Of a stretch of DNA of 64,000 nucleotides, positions 51,491 to 60,847 are shown piece by piece. Position 1 is the stretch's first letter. Every line of letters begins with the position of its first letter. This stretch comes from JAKIWV01 sp963773945 (GTDB taxonomy: Archaea > Thermoplasmatota > Thermoplasmata > Lutacidiplasmatales > UBA184): NCBI GenBank assembly GCA_963773945.1, contig CAVZDD010000003.1:496001-560000 (forward strand). The letters are read 5' to 3'. The position numbers were made by a program, and so were the translations under genes. The notes below the pieces were generated by a model that saw only the letters and a list, made by a program, of their open reading frames with translations, was not told the DNA's origin and searched no databases.

Positions 51491-53143
51491 ATGGCGGTCG
51501 ACCGAGTCCCCACCCCCCCCGCAGCCCCGATGACCATGGGCCGGCCCCTCGTGTCGGAGGCCGAGCCGGCGCTGGCCAGCTCCTCCGGTCCTCCCCGATT
51601 GATCGTCGGGGCGGTGCACGGCGAGGGGGAGGCCGTCCTCGATATTCGCGACCTCAAGACCTACTTCTTCACGTACAACGGCGTCGTCAAAGCCCTCGAC
51701 GGCGTCGACCTGACGATCCGGAAACGGGAGACGCTCGGTCTCGTGGGAGAGACCGGCTGCGGGAAGAGCGTGACCGCCTTCTCGGTGATGAAACTGCTCG
51801 CGGACCCACCGGGCCGCATCATGGGCGGGGAGATTAATTTCAAGGGCGCGAACCTGCTCTACGGCATCGAGAAGGAGGCCACGTTCAAGCCGGTGGCCCA
51901 TTCGAACCGGGTGAAGGTCAAGCGTCGATACTCGCTCATCCGCCGCAGCCAGGAGCGGATGGCAGCGATTCGCGGCTCCGGCATCTCGATGATCTTCCAG
52001 GAGCCCTCTTCCGCCCTCAACCCGATCTTCTCCATTTCGAACCAGCTCTCGGAGGCCCTGATGCTCCACGGCGGCGTGGAGATCCTGGAGGAACTCCTCA
52101 AACCCCCTCCCTCGCCGGCGGCTGTCCGGGCCGCGATCGACCGGCTGCTGGAAGTCACGGCAACCTCGACGGCGGGTCCCACGCGGGAGGCGGCCAGGGC
52201 CTTCGCCGAGAGCTTGGGACGGCCGTCCCTGGCGACGCAGGCCTACACGATCCTGAAGGAGCAACGCCAGCGCCCCGACGAGGCCCGCAAAGAGCTCGAG
52301 CACATCATTCGCCGCCTCCACCTCAGCGGACTGCAACGGGCGTACCTCCGCCAACAGGAACGGGTCCACAAACTCCGCCGCCAGCTCAATGAAGTGCTGC
52401 TCGAGGAGATGCGACGCGGCGCTCCCTCCGGCGCCGCCGACCGGAACCTGCGGAACCGACTGCGGCTGGAATGGATCCGGGGCCTGGGGTATGCCCTCTG
52501 GGGCATCCGCGGGTACGTCCGCCGCCCGATCAACGAGGAGACCTTCTGGCGCTCCGTCGCCCTCCTCGAGGGCGTCTCCATCGCGAACCCGGCCCAGGTG
52601 GCCCGAGGCTACCCGCACGAGCTTTCGGGGGGCATGCTCCAGCGCGTGATGATCGCGATGGCGCTCTCCTCCAACCCCGCGCTCCTGCTCGCCGACGAAC
52701 CGACCACCGCCCTCGACGTGACCATCCAGGCGCAGATCCTCTCCGTCATGCGGGACCTCAAGTCGCGGGTCGGCAGCTCGATCCTCCTGATCACCCACGA
52801 CCTCGGCGTGATCGCCGAGATGGCGGACCGGGTGTCGGTCATGTATGCGGGGAACGTCGTCGAGACGGCCTCGGTGCGCGACCTCTATCGCCGGCCGCTC
52901 CACCCCTACACCCAGGGACTGCTCAACTCGATCCCCCGGATGGACGATCCCTCGAAGACGTTGGAGTCGATTCCGGGCTCGGTACCCAACCTAATTTATC
53001 CCCCCTCCGGCTGCCGGTTCCATCCTCGGTGCCCGCACGTCATGGAGATCTGCAAGGAGGCCCGGCCGCCGACCACGATCGAGGGGGACGACCACACGGT
53101 CGCCTGTTACCTGTATCACGGCTCCCCCGTTCGGTCCACCTAG
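51491..53143 (+). CDS. dppD: dipeptide/oligopeptide ABC transporter ATPase (DppD-like) with large insertion
   Basis: A 550-residue ATPase, against about 330 for OppD/DppD. Walker A is GLVGETGCGKS (near residue 88), the Q-loop is SMIFQEPSSALNPIF (about 170), the signature is HELSGGMLQRVMIAMAL (about 378) and Walker B is LLLADEPTTALDV. Some 208 residues separate Q-loop and signature, against about 60 normally, so roughly 145 extra residues are inserted, mostly helical and charged. The C-terminus has the peptide-transporter block CRFHPRCPHVMEIC, likely an Fe-S or metal site. Confidence 0.92.
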   Translation: MAVDRVPTPPAAPMTMGRPLVSEAEPALASSSGPPRLIVGAVHGEGEAVLDIRDLKTYFFTYNGVVKALDGVDLTIRKRETLGLVGETGCGKSVTAFSVMKLLADPPGRIMGGEINFKGANLLYGIEKEATFKPVAHSNRVKVKRRYSLIRRSQERMAAIRGSGISMIFQEPSSALNPIFSISNQLSEALMLHGGVEILEELLKPPPSPAAVRAAIDRLLEVTATSTAGPTREAARAFAESLGRPSLATQAYTILKEQRQRPDEARKELEHIIRRLHLSGLQRAYLRQQERVHKLRRQLNEVLLEEMRRGAPSGAADRNLRNRLRLEWIRGLGYALWGIRGYVRRPINEETFWRSVALLEGVSIANPAQVARGYPHELSGGMLQRVMIAMALSSNPALLLADEPTTALDVTIQAQILSVMRDLKSRVGSSILLITHDLGVIAEMADRVSVMYAGNVVETASVRDLYRRPLHPYTQGLLNSIPRMDDPSKTLESIPGSVPNLIYPPSGCRFHPRCPHVMEICKEARPPTTIEGDDHTVACYLYHGSPVRST

Positions 53144-53152
53144 ACCCCGGGG

Positions 53153-54457
53153 GTGTCCGTAGTGCAAGCTGACAACGATGGGGAAGGCCCGCTACTGGTC
53201 GTCCGGAACCTGCGCAAATGGTTCCCGATCCGGGGCGGCGTGTTCTCCACCCACATCGGTGACGTCCGCGCCGTGGACGGCGTGAACTTCGATATCGGCC
53301 GCGGCGAGACCGTCGGTCTCGTCGGCGAATCCGGGTGCGGCAAGACCACGGCCGGCCGACTGCTCCTGCGGCTGATCGAACCGACGGCCGGGCACACCTA
53401 CTACCGGCCGCCGCTCGAGGTCAGCCGGCGGCTGGACGAGCTCTACGACATTCTGGGCCGCGGCGCCGGGGGCGCCGAGAGCGGGGAGGCCGATCTGGCC
53501 GGCCCCACGCCCGCGCAGGTCCAAGCCCTCGCCGAGATCCGCAAGATCGCCGACCAGTACTCGATCTACCGGATGCACGGGCATCGGCTCGCCGAGCTGC
53601 GGTCGAAGCTGCAGATCGTTTTCCAGGACCCCTTCTCCTCGTTGAGCCCCCGGATGCTGGTCCGGGACATCATCACCGAGCCGCTCGAGATCCACCACAT
53701 GGGCACGCGGCACGAGCGCTACGAACGCGCGGCGGAGCTCATCCAGGCCGTCGGCCTCAACCCGGACCACCTCTGGCGGTTCCCCCACGAGTTCTCCGGC
53801 GGCCAACGGCAGCGGATCGGCATCGCGCGGGCCCTCGCCCTCCGTCCCGACTTCATCGTCCTGGATGAGCCCACGAGCGCGCTCGATGTATCGGTCCAGG
53901 CGCAGATCCTCAACATCCTGCGCCGGCTCCAGAAGGAGCAGGATCTGTCGTACCTGTTCATTTCGCACCACCTCTCGGTCATTCGGGCGATGGCCCAGCG
54001 CGTCGTTGTGATGTACCTGGGCCAGGTGGTCGAGCGCGCCCCCACGGAGGAGCTCTTCGCCCGCCCGCTCCATCCCTACACGCAGGCCCTGCTGGCGGCG
54101 ATCCCGATCCCCGACCCCGAGATCCACCGGGAGCGGATCATTCTCTCGGGGGACGTGCCGAGCCCGGCGGCGCCCCCGTCGGGCTGCCGGTTCCACACCC
54201 GGTGCCCGGCGGTCATGCCGATCTGCTCGAAGGTCGAACCGCCACTGATTTCCATCCGGAAGGACCACTGGGTGGCCTGCCACCTCTATCCAGCGCCCCA
54301 GGGCAGCGGCTCGATCTCCACCGCGTCCGGCGCATGGGCCTCCGGCGCGGAGCCCCTGGCGGCGGCGGAGCTGCGGGGCGTGCCCCTGGCCGCCTCCGCC
54401 AAGATCGGGGGCCCGCCCCGCGACTCCCTCGCTCCCGCCGCCGCCGCGGCGCCCTGA
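53153..54457 (+). CDS. dppF: dipeptide/oligopeptide ABC transporter ATPase (DppF-like)
   Basis: A 434-residue ATPase. Walker A GLVGESGCGKTTAGRLLL, Q-loop VFQDPFSSLSPRM, signature HEFSGGQRQRIGIARAL, Walker B IVLDEPTSALDVS. An extra segment of about 65 residues lies between Walker A and the Q-loop. The C-terminus has CRFHTRCPAVMPIC and an Ala/Gly-rich tail. The start is GTG. It works with DppD to power the DppBC pore. Confidence 0.93.
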   Translation: MSVVQADNDGEGPLLVVRNLRKWFPIRGGVFSTHIGDVRAVDGVNFDIGRGETVGLVGESGCGKTTAGRLLLRLIEPTAGHTYYRPPLEVSRRLDELYDILGRGAGGAESGEADLAGPTPAQVQALAEIRKIADQYSIYRMHGHRLAELRSKLQIVFQDPFSSLSPRMLVRDIITEPLEIHHMGTRHERYERAAELIQAVGLNPDHLWRFPHEFSGGQRQRIGIARALALRPDFIVLDEPTSALDVSVQAQILNILRRLQKEQDLSYLFISHHLSVIRAMAQRVVVMYLGQVVERAPTEELFARPLHPYTQALLAAIPIPDPEIHRERIILSGDVPSPAAPPSGCRFHTRCPAVMPICSKVEPPLISIRKDHWVACHLYPAPQGSGSISTASGAWASGAEPLAAAELRGVPLAASAKIGGPPRDSLAPAAAAAP

Positions 54458-54481
54458 CGGGCGCCGGGAGGCCCTCGTCGG

Positions 54482-54940
54482 ATGTCCACGAATCCCCAGA
54501 ACACGTCCGCCCCCGCGCCGCCCCCGAAGTACACCCGGGTCGGTTACCTTCCGAAGCTGGAGGGCCCGCTGCGCGAGCAGGCGCTCAAGGACCCCGGTCC
54601 CACTTGGGGGGAATGGCTGGTCGGACCGTTCGCGAAGGTGTGGGTCGCGCTTGGCTTCTTCGTCGTAGATAGCTGGATCTTCGTCCTGTGGGCCGCGCCG
54701 TTCGACTTGACCGCGATGATCGCCAGCCTCCTCGCCGGGGTCTACCTGCAGTTCCTGCTCTGGCGATTTCTCTGGTACGCCCCGGACCGGGAAGACGACC
54801 TCCACAGTCTCCCGTTCCGTCCCAACTGGGCCCGCCTGACCCGGTTCGGCCGCTGGACGCCCCAGTCGGTCCGGCTCCGCGCCGGACAAGACCCCTACGA
54901 GGGCCACCCGGTCGACGACATGAGCGAGTTCGTCGGCTGA
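54482..54940 (+). CDS. small membrane protein of the dpp operon
   Basis: A 152-residue protein starting 24 nt after dppF. A proline-rich N-terminus is followed by two membrane segments (VWVALGFFVVDSWIFVLWAA and LTAMIASLLAGVYLQFLLWRF) and a charged cytosolic end (RPNWARLTRFGRWTPQSVRL). No family recognised. Its position suggests an accessory of the transporter. Confidence 0.65.
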   Translation: MSTNPQNTSAPAPPPKYTRVGYLPKLEGPLREQALKDPGPTWGEWLVGPFAKVWVALGFFVVDSWIFVLWAAPFDLTAMIASLLAGVYLQFLLWRFLWYAPDREDDLHSLPFRPNWARLTRFGRWTPQSVRLRAGQDPYEGHPVDDMSEFVG

Positions 54941-55034
54941 CCCTCTCCTCCAGCACCCCGCGACACGAACGAGCAGAGCGACCGGGTCCGCCAAGACACC
55001 GACCCCGGACACGTGGGGGTCCGCTTTGGTTTGT

Positions 55035-55079
55035 AAAAAAAGAGAGGCGGGAAAGGGTTCGGAGGGCTCTTTCGAGCCC
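55035..55079 (-). terminator. hairpin plus poly-T terminator of binding-protein gene
   Basis: On the minus strand a GGGCTC/GAGCCC hairpin (plus arms 55064-55069 and 55074-55079, loop TTTC) with possible extension by the flanking GAGAGGCGGG/CCCGTCTC is followed by seven T (55035-55041). It lies 25 nt past the stop of the gene at 55104. Confidence 0.7.
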
Positions 55080-55103
55080 CCCGTCTCTTCGTGCGCGTGG
55101 GGT

Positions 55104-58100
55104 CTACGTAGTCCAGTCGTTTCCGTTAACCCAGAACCACATGATGTCGCCGCCGCCTCCGAGGGTCACGTGCTCATCGACGGACGTCCCATGGACCCAC
55201 GGGGCGTAGATCAACACCTCGTTCGCCTGCACTTGGTAGATGTACAGCGCCAGCTTCTGGGCGATGTGCTCCGCCATGTTGTACAGTAGCGCCCGGTCAT
55301 TCAGGTTCAGATCGCCGCCCGCCTGGTACTCGCCGAAGGTCATCGCGTTGTACGCGGGACCCTGGCAGGTCTGGTTGACGGGGTTGTTCGCGTAGTACTG
55401 CAGCGCGTCAAAGCTGTACGACCCGATCGTTCGGTACTCGCAGCCCGTCGCGTTGACCGCCGGGTTCTCGGTGAACTCGTTGTAGTCATCGCTGTAGGTG
55501 TACGTCGCGTTGGGGTAGTACATCGCGCCGATGTAGTCCGTCGGGTCGGGATAGTCCGGCGCCCAGCCCAGCGTGAAGATCGGCATCGGGTTCCCGCCAG
55601 GCGGCGAGAAGAGCGAGTTGATCACCAGCTGGATGAAGTTGATATCCAGCGTGTGGACCACGATCGCTCCGTTCGAGTACTCGGAAACCTTCTGGACCTC
55701 CAGCGCAATCGCCTGGTCGTCGTTGGGCGCTCCCGTCTCACCGAAGAACGGCACCTGGCAGGTCGTGTGCGTGCACGCGACCGCTTCGGGGTCGTAGTAC
55801 GGCGAGCCGACCGTCGTCATCTGCGCCCACCAGTACGCCGGGGACGCGGGGTCGTTGACGTTGTTCGTCGGGTCCGCGTTCGGGAAGCTGATGTTCGTCG
55901 GGTAGTAGTTACCCATGCCCTGCGGAATGATCCCGCCGTAGTTGAATCCGAACTGGATTCCGCCTACGGTGTTGATCGTCGACTCCGACGTCGCGTAGGG
56001 GAACGCCGTCGACCAGAAGTTCCGCATACCGATGTAGCTGAAGAAGTCCGCTGGCACCGTGATCGGTCCCGTCGGGTACGACGCCGCCGCCGCCGCGCTG
56101 AAGTTCATGTCGTACGCGAAGAAGAAGACCGAGATGCTCGGGAAGTCAATCGCCTGAGCCTTCCCTTCCTGGATCAGCTGCAGCGTCAACGCCGTCTGCG
56201 TCGACGGGATACCGGCGAAGTCTGCTACGCCGGAAGCCAGGGCTGCCTCTCCGGGGGTCGGGTCGACCTCCCACGTCACATCGATCTCGCCCGCGTAGGT
56301 ACCGGCTGCGGGGTAGCAGTAGTTCGTGGTTCCGGTATAGGTCGTCGTGCACGCCGGGTTCGCCGTGTAGAACGGATTCGCCTTCAGCGTGTAGGACGTG
56401 CCGATGGTGTAGCCCGCCAGGTAGTAGGGCCCGCTGCCGACCATGTGGTACTGCACGTTGCCCCAGTGGTTACTGGGCAGGTTCATCGTTACGGCGTCCC
56501 AGCCGTTCCAGGCAAAGCCGGTCAGCCAGGTCTGGAACGCGGCGTCCGTCGAGGACGTCGCACCCGCCGGTAGGGTGATCGGGTGGTCGCCCTGGTAGGG
56601 CGCCGAGTCCGTCCAGCCGGGCAAGACCGAGCCCTGCGCACTGAACCAGCCCGCGGGCACGACTCCGGCACCGATCGCGGCCATCAGCTCCAGGAAGAAC
56701 GGCCACGACTTCGCGCCGTAGGTCGTTCCCGAGCCGTTGACCACGAAGGTGACACAGCCGTGGTAGGCACTGCCCGCGCCCATCGCGGCCGCCGGACAGA
56801 AGGCCGAGTCGTTCACCAGGACGTGGTTGAAGATCTGACCGGGGGTCGTGTTGTAGGGCGAGTGCAGGCCGCCGTCGCATCCCGAGCCATCGGGGATCGG
56901 GAGCCCGGGTCCACAGTAGGGCAGGAGGGCCTGTCCCATGACCCAGCTCGGGGTCGCCTCACCGTCGGACGCCATCGCGAGGTTCCGCGCCACGCTGAAC
57001 AAGACGTCCGACGCATAGACGCCCCAGTGGGCGCCCGCGCCGCCGTTGCCCGCCGGGTCGAAGAACTGCGAGTTCGCGCCGATGACGAAGGTGTAGTTGT
57101 AGCCCGCCACCAGGTTGCTCTCGAGGGGGTTGCTGCCTTCGGACGGGAATTGGGTCCCGCAGAGGGCGCTGCCCGGAACGCAGGTCGCGAGGACCGGGAT
57201 GTACCCGCTCGGGTCGTCGACGGCCTTGGTCCCGTTGTAGTCGATGAGCTTCTGGTAGACGTTCACGATCGGCTCGTACCCGACGGTTTCGTAGTCCACC
57301 GCGGGGTCCTCGCCACCTGCGCCTCCGGGGGCGTACTCATAGACGATGACCTTGCCCGGGTGGGGGTCGTTGACGATCGGAGAAACGATGGCCACACCGG
57401 ACGGGCTCGAGACGTAGGCCGTCCAAGTGAAGTTCTCGTTGTAGGTCACGCCGCCGAGCGTGGTGCCGGCGACAAAGGTGACGGTGTAAACACCCGCGGT
57501 CGCGAACGTGGCGGTGTTGGCCACCTGCGCGAAGCCGTTACCGGTCGTGCTGACGACAGGGGTTCCCAGCGCGCCGCCAGTCGAGACGACGATGCTCGGA
57601 GTGATCAGGCCATACGTGGGGTTGGACGAGTTCGAGGTATACGAACCGGTGACGGTGATCGTGCCACCCGGGGCCAGCACACCGGTCGGGTTCGGCAAAG
57701 CGCTGTTGTTGGCATTCAGGATTCCCGAGATGCCCGGCTGGGTGCCGAGGGTATCGCGGGTGTGGGATGAGGTGATGGTGATGCCCTGGATCCCCAACAG
57801 ATTGTCGTGCCAGACGCCGCCAACCAACGCCTGCGCGTACACGAGGTACGTTCCGGGGTTGGCATACGAGTGGCTGGCCGTCGGGGTCGTCCCGGTATAG
57901 GACGCGCCGTCCCCATAATTGAACTTGAATTGGCTCGCAGTTTCTCCTGCACTCAAAATCGCCGTAAACGGAATCAGTTGTCCCTGTTGCGCTGTGGTAA
58001 ACGGTGCCAGGATACTGACGTCGTGCAGGTTCTTCGATGACGAACAGGCAGGCGAGGACGAGGGGGCGCAGTTCGTCTTGGTCGAGGCCGAGTTGAACAC

Positions 58101-58211
58101 GACGAACGAGATCGCTCCCAGCACGACGATCGTGATGACGAGCACCACTACCGCCGTCGCGCTGGACATACCCCGTCGAGACCGGTCTGCGCCGGTTAGG
58201 CTTCTGCTCAT
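55104..58211 (-). CDS. long ABC peptide-type substrate-binding protein with class III signal and PKD domain
   Basis: About 1035 residues, nearly twice a usual DppA/OppA. The N-terminus reads SRSLTGADRSRRG followed by MSSATAVVVLVITIVVLGAI, a class III (pilin-type) signal rather than a lipobox. A PKD-like domain follows (FKFNYGDGASYTGTTPTASH, YANPGTYLVYAQAL), then a second beta-sandwich (ATAGVYTVTF-like). The SBP_bac_5 domain spans the rest: YNYTFVIGANSQFFDPAG and FTLGWAPDYPDPTDYIGAMY. It faces the dppBCDF genes. I use the ATG at 58211; an ATG at 58223 adds four residues. The hydrophobic N-terminus would stay as a membrane anchor. Confidence 0.9.
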   Translation of the reverse strand: MSRSLTGADRSRRGMSSATAVVVLVITIVVLGAISFVVFNSASTKTNCAPSSSPACSSSKNLHDVSILAPFTTAQQGQLIPFTAILSAGETASQFKFNYGDGASYTGTTPTASHSYANPGTYLVYAQALVGGVWHDNLLGIQGITITSSHTRDTLGTQPGISGILNANNSALPNPTGVLAPGGTITVTGSYTSNSSNPTYGLITPSIVVSTGGALGTPVVSTTGNGFAQVANTATFATAGVYTVTFVAGTTLGGVTYNENFTWTAYVSSPSGVAIVSPIVNDPHPGKVIVYEYAPGGAGGEDPAVDYETVGYEPIVNVYQKLIDYNGTKAVDDPSGYIPVLATCVPGSALCGTQFPSEGSNPLESNLVAGYNYTFVIGANSQFFDPAGNGGAGAHWGVYASDVLFSVARNLAMASDGEATPSWVMGQALLPYCGPGLPIPDGSGCDGGLHSPYNTTPGQIFNHVLVNDSAFCPAAAMGAGSAYHGCVTFVVNGSGTTYGAKSWPFFLELMAAIGAGVVPAGWFSAQGSVLPGWTDSAPYQGDHPITLPAGATSSTDAAFQTWLTGFAWNGWDAVTMNLPSNHWGNVQYHMVGSGPYYLAGYTIGTSYTLKANPFYTANPACTTTYTGTTNYCYPAAGTYAGEIDVTWEVDPTPGEAALASGVADFAGIPSTQTALTLQLIQEGKAQAIDFPSISVFFFAYDMNFSAAAAASYPTGPITVPADFFSYIGMRNFWSTAFPYATSESTINTVGGIQFGFNYGGIIPQGMGNYYPTNISFPNADPTNNVNDPASPAYWWAQMTTVGSPYYDPEAVACTHTTCQVPFFGETGAPNDDQAIALEVQKVSEYSNGAIVVHTLDINFIQLVINSLFSPPGGNPMPIFTLGWAPDYPDPTDYIGAMYYPNATYTYSDDYNEFTENPAVNATGCEYRTIGSYSFDALQYYANNPVNQTCQGPAYNAMTFGEYQAGGDLNLNDRALLYNMAEHIAQKLALYIYQVQANEVLIYAPWVHGTSVDEHVTLGGGGDIMWFWVNGNDWTT

Positions 58212-58276
58212 GGTATCTCCCATTGGTTTTCACCGTCCCCCGGAACCCGGGGGGTTGCGCCTAAACTCCAGAGGTC

Positions 58277-58286
58277 GTATATATAC
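58277..58286. promoter_or_regulatory. palindromic bidirectional TATA box (GTATATATAC)
   Basis: A perfect 10-nt palindrome lies between the binding-protein gene and rpe. It is about 32 nt before the rpe ATG (leaderless) and 66 nt before the binding-protein ATG (leader about 40 nt). Confidence 0.65.
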
Positions 58287-58310
58287 CCTTAGAAGGTTGC
58301 TCGGCGGCCG

Positions 58311-59000
58311 ATGACGAAGCGGCCTTCGCGTCTCGCGCCCTCTCTCCTGAGCGCGGATTTCTCGGACCTCGCCGGCGCCGTGCGGACGGCCGAAGCCGGG
58401 GGCGCCGACGCCTTCCATTTGGATGTCATGGACGGCCATTTCGTGCCCAACATCACGTTCGGCCCCGCGGTCGTCGCGGCCGTCCGTCGCCATACCCGTC
58501 TACCCCTGGATGTCCACCTGATGATCGAGGACCCCGCCCGCTATTTCGTGGGGTTCGCCGAGGCGGGGGGAACCACGCTCGTCTTCCACCTGGAGTCCCA
58601 GGGCGACCCCGAGGCGTTGATCGCGACGGGTCGAAAATTGGGGGTCGAGGTCGGTGTGGCGATCCGGCCGGACACTCCGGTGGACCGGGTATGGCCGTGG
58701 GTCGGTCAACTCGACCAGGTGATGGTCATGGGCGTCCACCCGGGATTCTCCGGCCAGAAGTTCATCCCGGGCGCGCTCGACAAGATCCGAGCGGTGCGGG
58801 ACCGACTGGACGCCATGGGGTCGTCGGCCGACCTGTCCATCGACGGGGGCATCACGACGGAGACCGCGCTCGCGGCCGCTCAGGCGGGGGCGACCTTCTT
58901 CGTCTGCGGCAACTCCGTCTTCGGCCAGGGAACGATCCCGGAGAACCTCGCGGCGCTCCGCGCCGCCATCCGTCGGGGGACCGAGCGTGCAGTTCGCTGA
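58311..59000 (+). CDS. rpe: ribulose-phosphate 3-epimerase
   Basis: A 229-residue TIM barrel. APSLLSADFSDLAGAVRTAE, FHLDVMDGHFVPNITFGP, LDVHLMIEDPARYF, MGVHPGFSGQKFIP and SIDGGITTETALAAAQAGA with FFVCGNSVFG are the family motifs, including the metal histidines and aspartates. It interconverts ribulose- and xylulose-5-phosphate. This is unusual among archaea, many of which lack a full pentose phosphate pathway, so transfer from bacteria is possible. The 3' end overlaps the ligase start by 14 nt. Confidence 0.93.
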   Translation: MTKRPSRLAPSLLSADFSDLAGAVRTAEAGGADAFHLDVMDGHFVPNITFGPAVVAAVRRHTRLPLDVHLMIEDPARYFVGFAEAGGTTLVFHLESQGDPEALIATGRKLGVEVGVAIRPDTPVDRVWPWVGQLDQVMVMGVHPGFSGQKFIPGALDKIRAVRDRLDAMGSSADLSIDGGITTETALAAAQAGATFFVCGNSVFGQGTIPENLAALRAAIRRGTERAVR

Positions 59001-60776
59001 CCTCGTTGCGGAGTACGAGCGTCTCGAGGCCACGAGCAAACGCCTCGAGATGCGTGCTATCCTCGTGGAGCTGCTGCACAAGGTGCCCCCCGGCGATCTC
59101 CCGGCTCTCGTCTACATGATGCAAGGGGAGCTCCGCCCGGAGTTCGAGGGGATCCAGCTCGGCGTCGCCGACTCCCTGGCGGCCCGGGCGGTGGCCCAAG
59201 CGACGCGGGTTCCCGAGCGGGCGATCTCGGAGAGCCTTCGCAAGACCGGCGACCTCGGCTCGACGGTCGAGGAGCTGTTCCCGCGCCGGACCGCCCGGCT
59301 CGATACCGAGCCCCTTCGGGTGGCCGAAGTCTACGCCGCCCTGGAACGCATCGCCACTGCGGGGGGGAGGGCTCGCAGGAACTGAAAATCCGGATACTGG
59401 TGGAACTGCTCGCGCGGGCCACGCCGCCCGAGGCGAAGTACGTCGTTCGATTCGTCCTCGGGAAACTGCGGCTGGGCGTCCGGGAAATGACGATCGTCGA
59501 CGCGCTCGGCGTGGCGTTCGCCGACGGGAGCAAGGAGGCCCGGGGAGCCGTGGAGGCCGCCTACAACCGGTCGAGCGACCTCGGCCTCGTCGCCGAACAC
59601 GTGGCCCGCCGCGGGCTCGAGGGGCTTGACGAGATCGGGATCGAGGTCGGCCGACCGATCCGTCCGATGCTCGCCGAGCGGTCACCCGACCTGGCCGATG
59701 TCCTGAAGCGAATGGAGGGCCGCGCGGCGCTCGAGTACAAGTACGACGGCCTGCGGGTCCAAGCCCATATTCCGGCCTCCGGCCCCGTGAAGCTGTTCTC
59801 TCGCCGTTTGGAACAGATCTCCGCGCAGTTCCCCGAGCTGGTCGAGAACCTGCCAATGGCGATTCGCCGTCGACCGGCCATCGTCGAGGGCGAATGCGTT
59901 CCGGTCGACCCGGAGACCGACGAGCTGCGGCCCTTCCAGGAAGTGTCCCGACGTCGGGGTCGGAAGTACGACCTCGAGCGAATGCAAGCGGAGGTGCCGG
60001 TCCGGCTGTTCCTGTTCGATGTGCTCCTCGAAGGCGCGACTTCAACGGTGGACGAGCCGTTCCCGGCCCGCCGTAAGCGGCTCGAGGGCCTGGTCCACGA
60101 CACCGAGCGCGTCCGACTCGCCACTCAGAAGGTCGTCGATTCCCTTCCCGGGGCCGAGGGGTTCTTCGACGAGGCGATTGCGGCTGGGTGCGAAGGCGTG
60201 ATGGCCAAATCGCTCGCAGACGGCAGCACGTACCGCGCGGGCGCGAGGGGGTTCTGGTGGATCAAGTACAAGCGAGAGTACACGCACGCGCTCGCGGATT
60301 CTGTCGATGGCGTCGTTGTCGGCGCCTTCTTTGGACACGGCCGACGCGGCGGTCGGTACGGGGCGTTGCTGCTCGCCGTGTACAATGAGGACGAGGACCG
60401 GTTCGAGACGTTTTGCAAGGTGGGGAGCGGGTTTGATGATGCGACGCTCGAGACCTTGCCAACGAAGCTCAAGCCCTACGAGGTGCCCGAACGCCCGGAA
60501 TCCGTTCTGACCGAGCTGGTCCCGGACGTTTGGTTCCGTCCCGCCGTCGTGCTCGAGGTGCGCGGGGCGGAGCTCACGCTGAGCCCCATCCATCGGGCCG
60601 GTGTCGGCCTCGTGCGTCCGGACGCCGGCCTCGCGCTTCGCTTCCCCCGCTTCACAGGCCGATGGCGCGACGACAAGGATGCGGAGAACGCGACGACGAC
60701 GGCCGAGCTGCTCTCGCTCTACCGGTCGCAAGTCCGGCAAATCCCGAAGTCAAGCGCCGGCGAGGAGGGCGCGTAG
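58987..60776 (+). CDS. lig: ATP-dependent DNA ligase, interrupted by a frameshift
   Basis: The N-terminal DNA-binding part (FADLVAEYERLEATSKRLEM) occupies one frame and the catalytic part the next. Motif I is LEYKYDGLRVQAH (nucleotidyl lysine), followed by FSRRLEQISAQFPEL, IVEGECVPVD, GCEGVMAKSLADG and WIKYKREYTHALAD. Adding one G to the G7 run at 59361-59367 joins them as ATAGGEGSQELKIRILVELL and gives 596 residues, the normal length. The frameshift as shown would truncate the enzyme after 132 residues. This is the replicative archaeal ligase type and partners with PCNA. Confidence 0.9.
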
Positions 60777-60847
60777 CGGGTATCGAGTTCCTCTCAACCC
60801 GAGCGCTTTTATAGGACAAGTCCGCGTCTGGCCTGACGGAGCCGACG

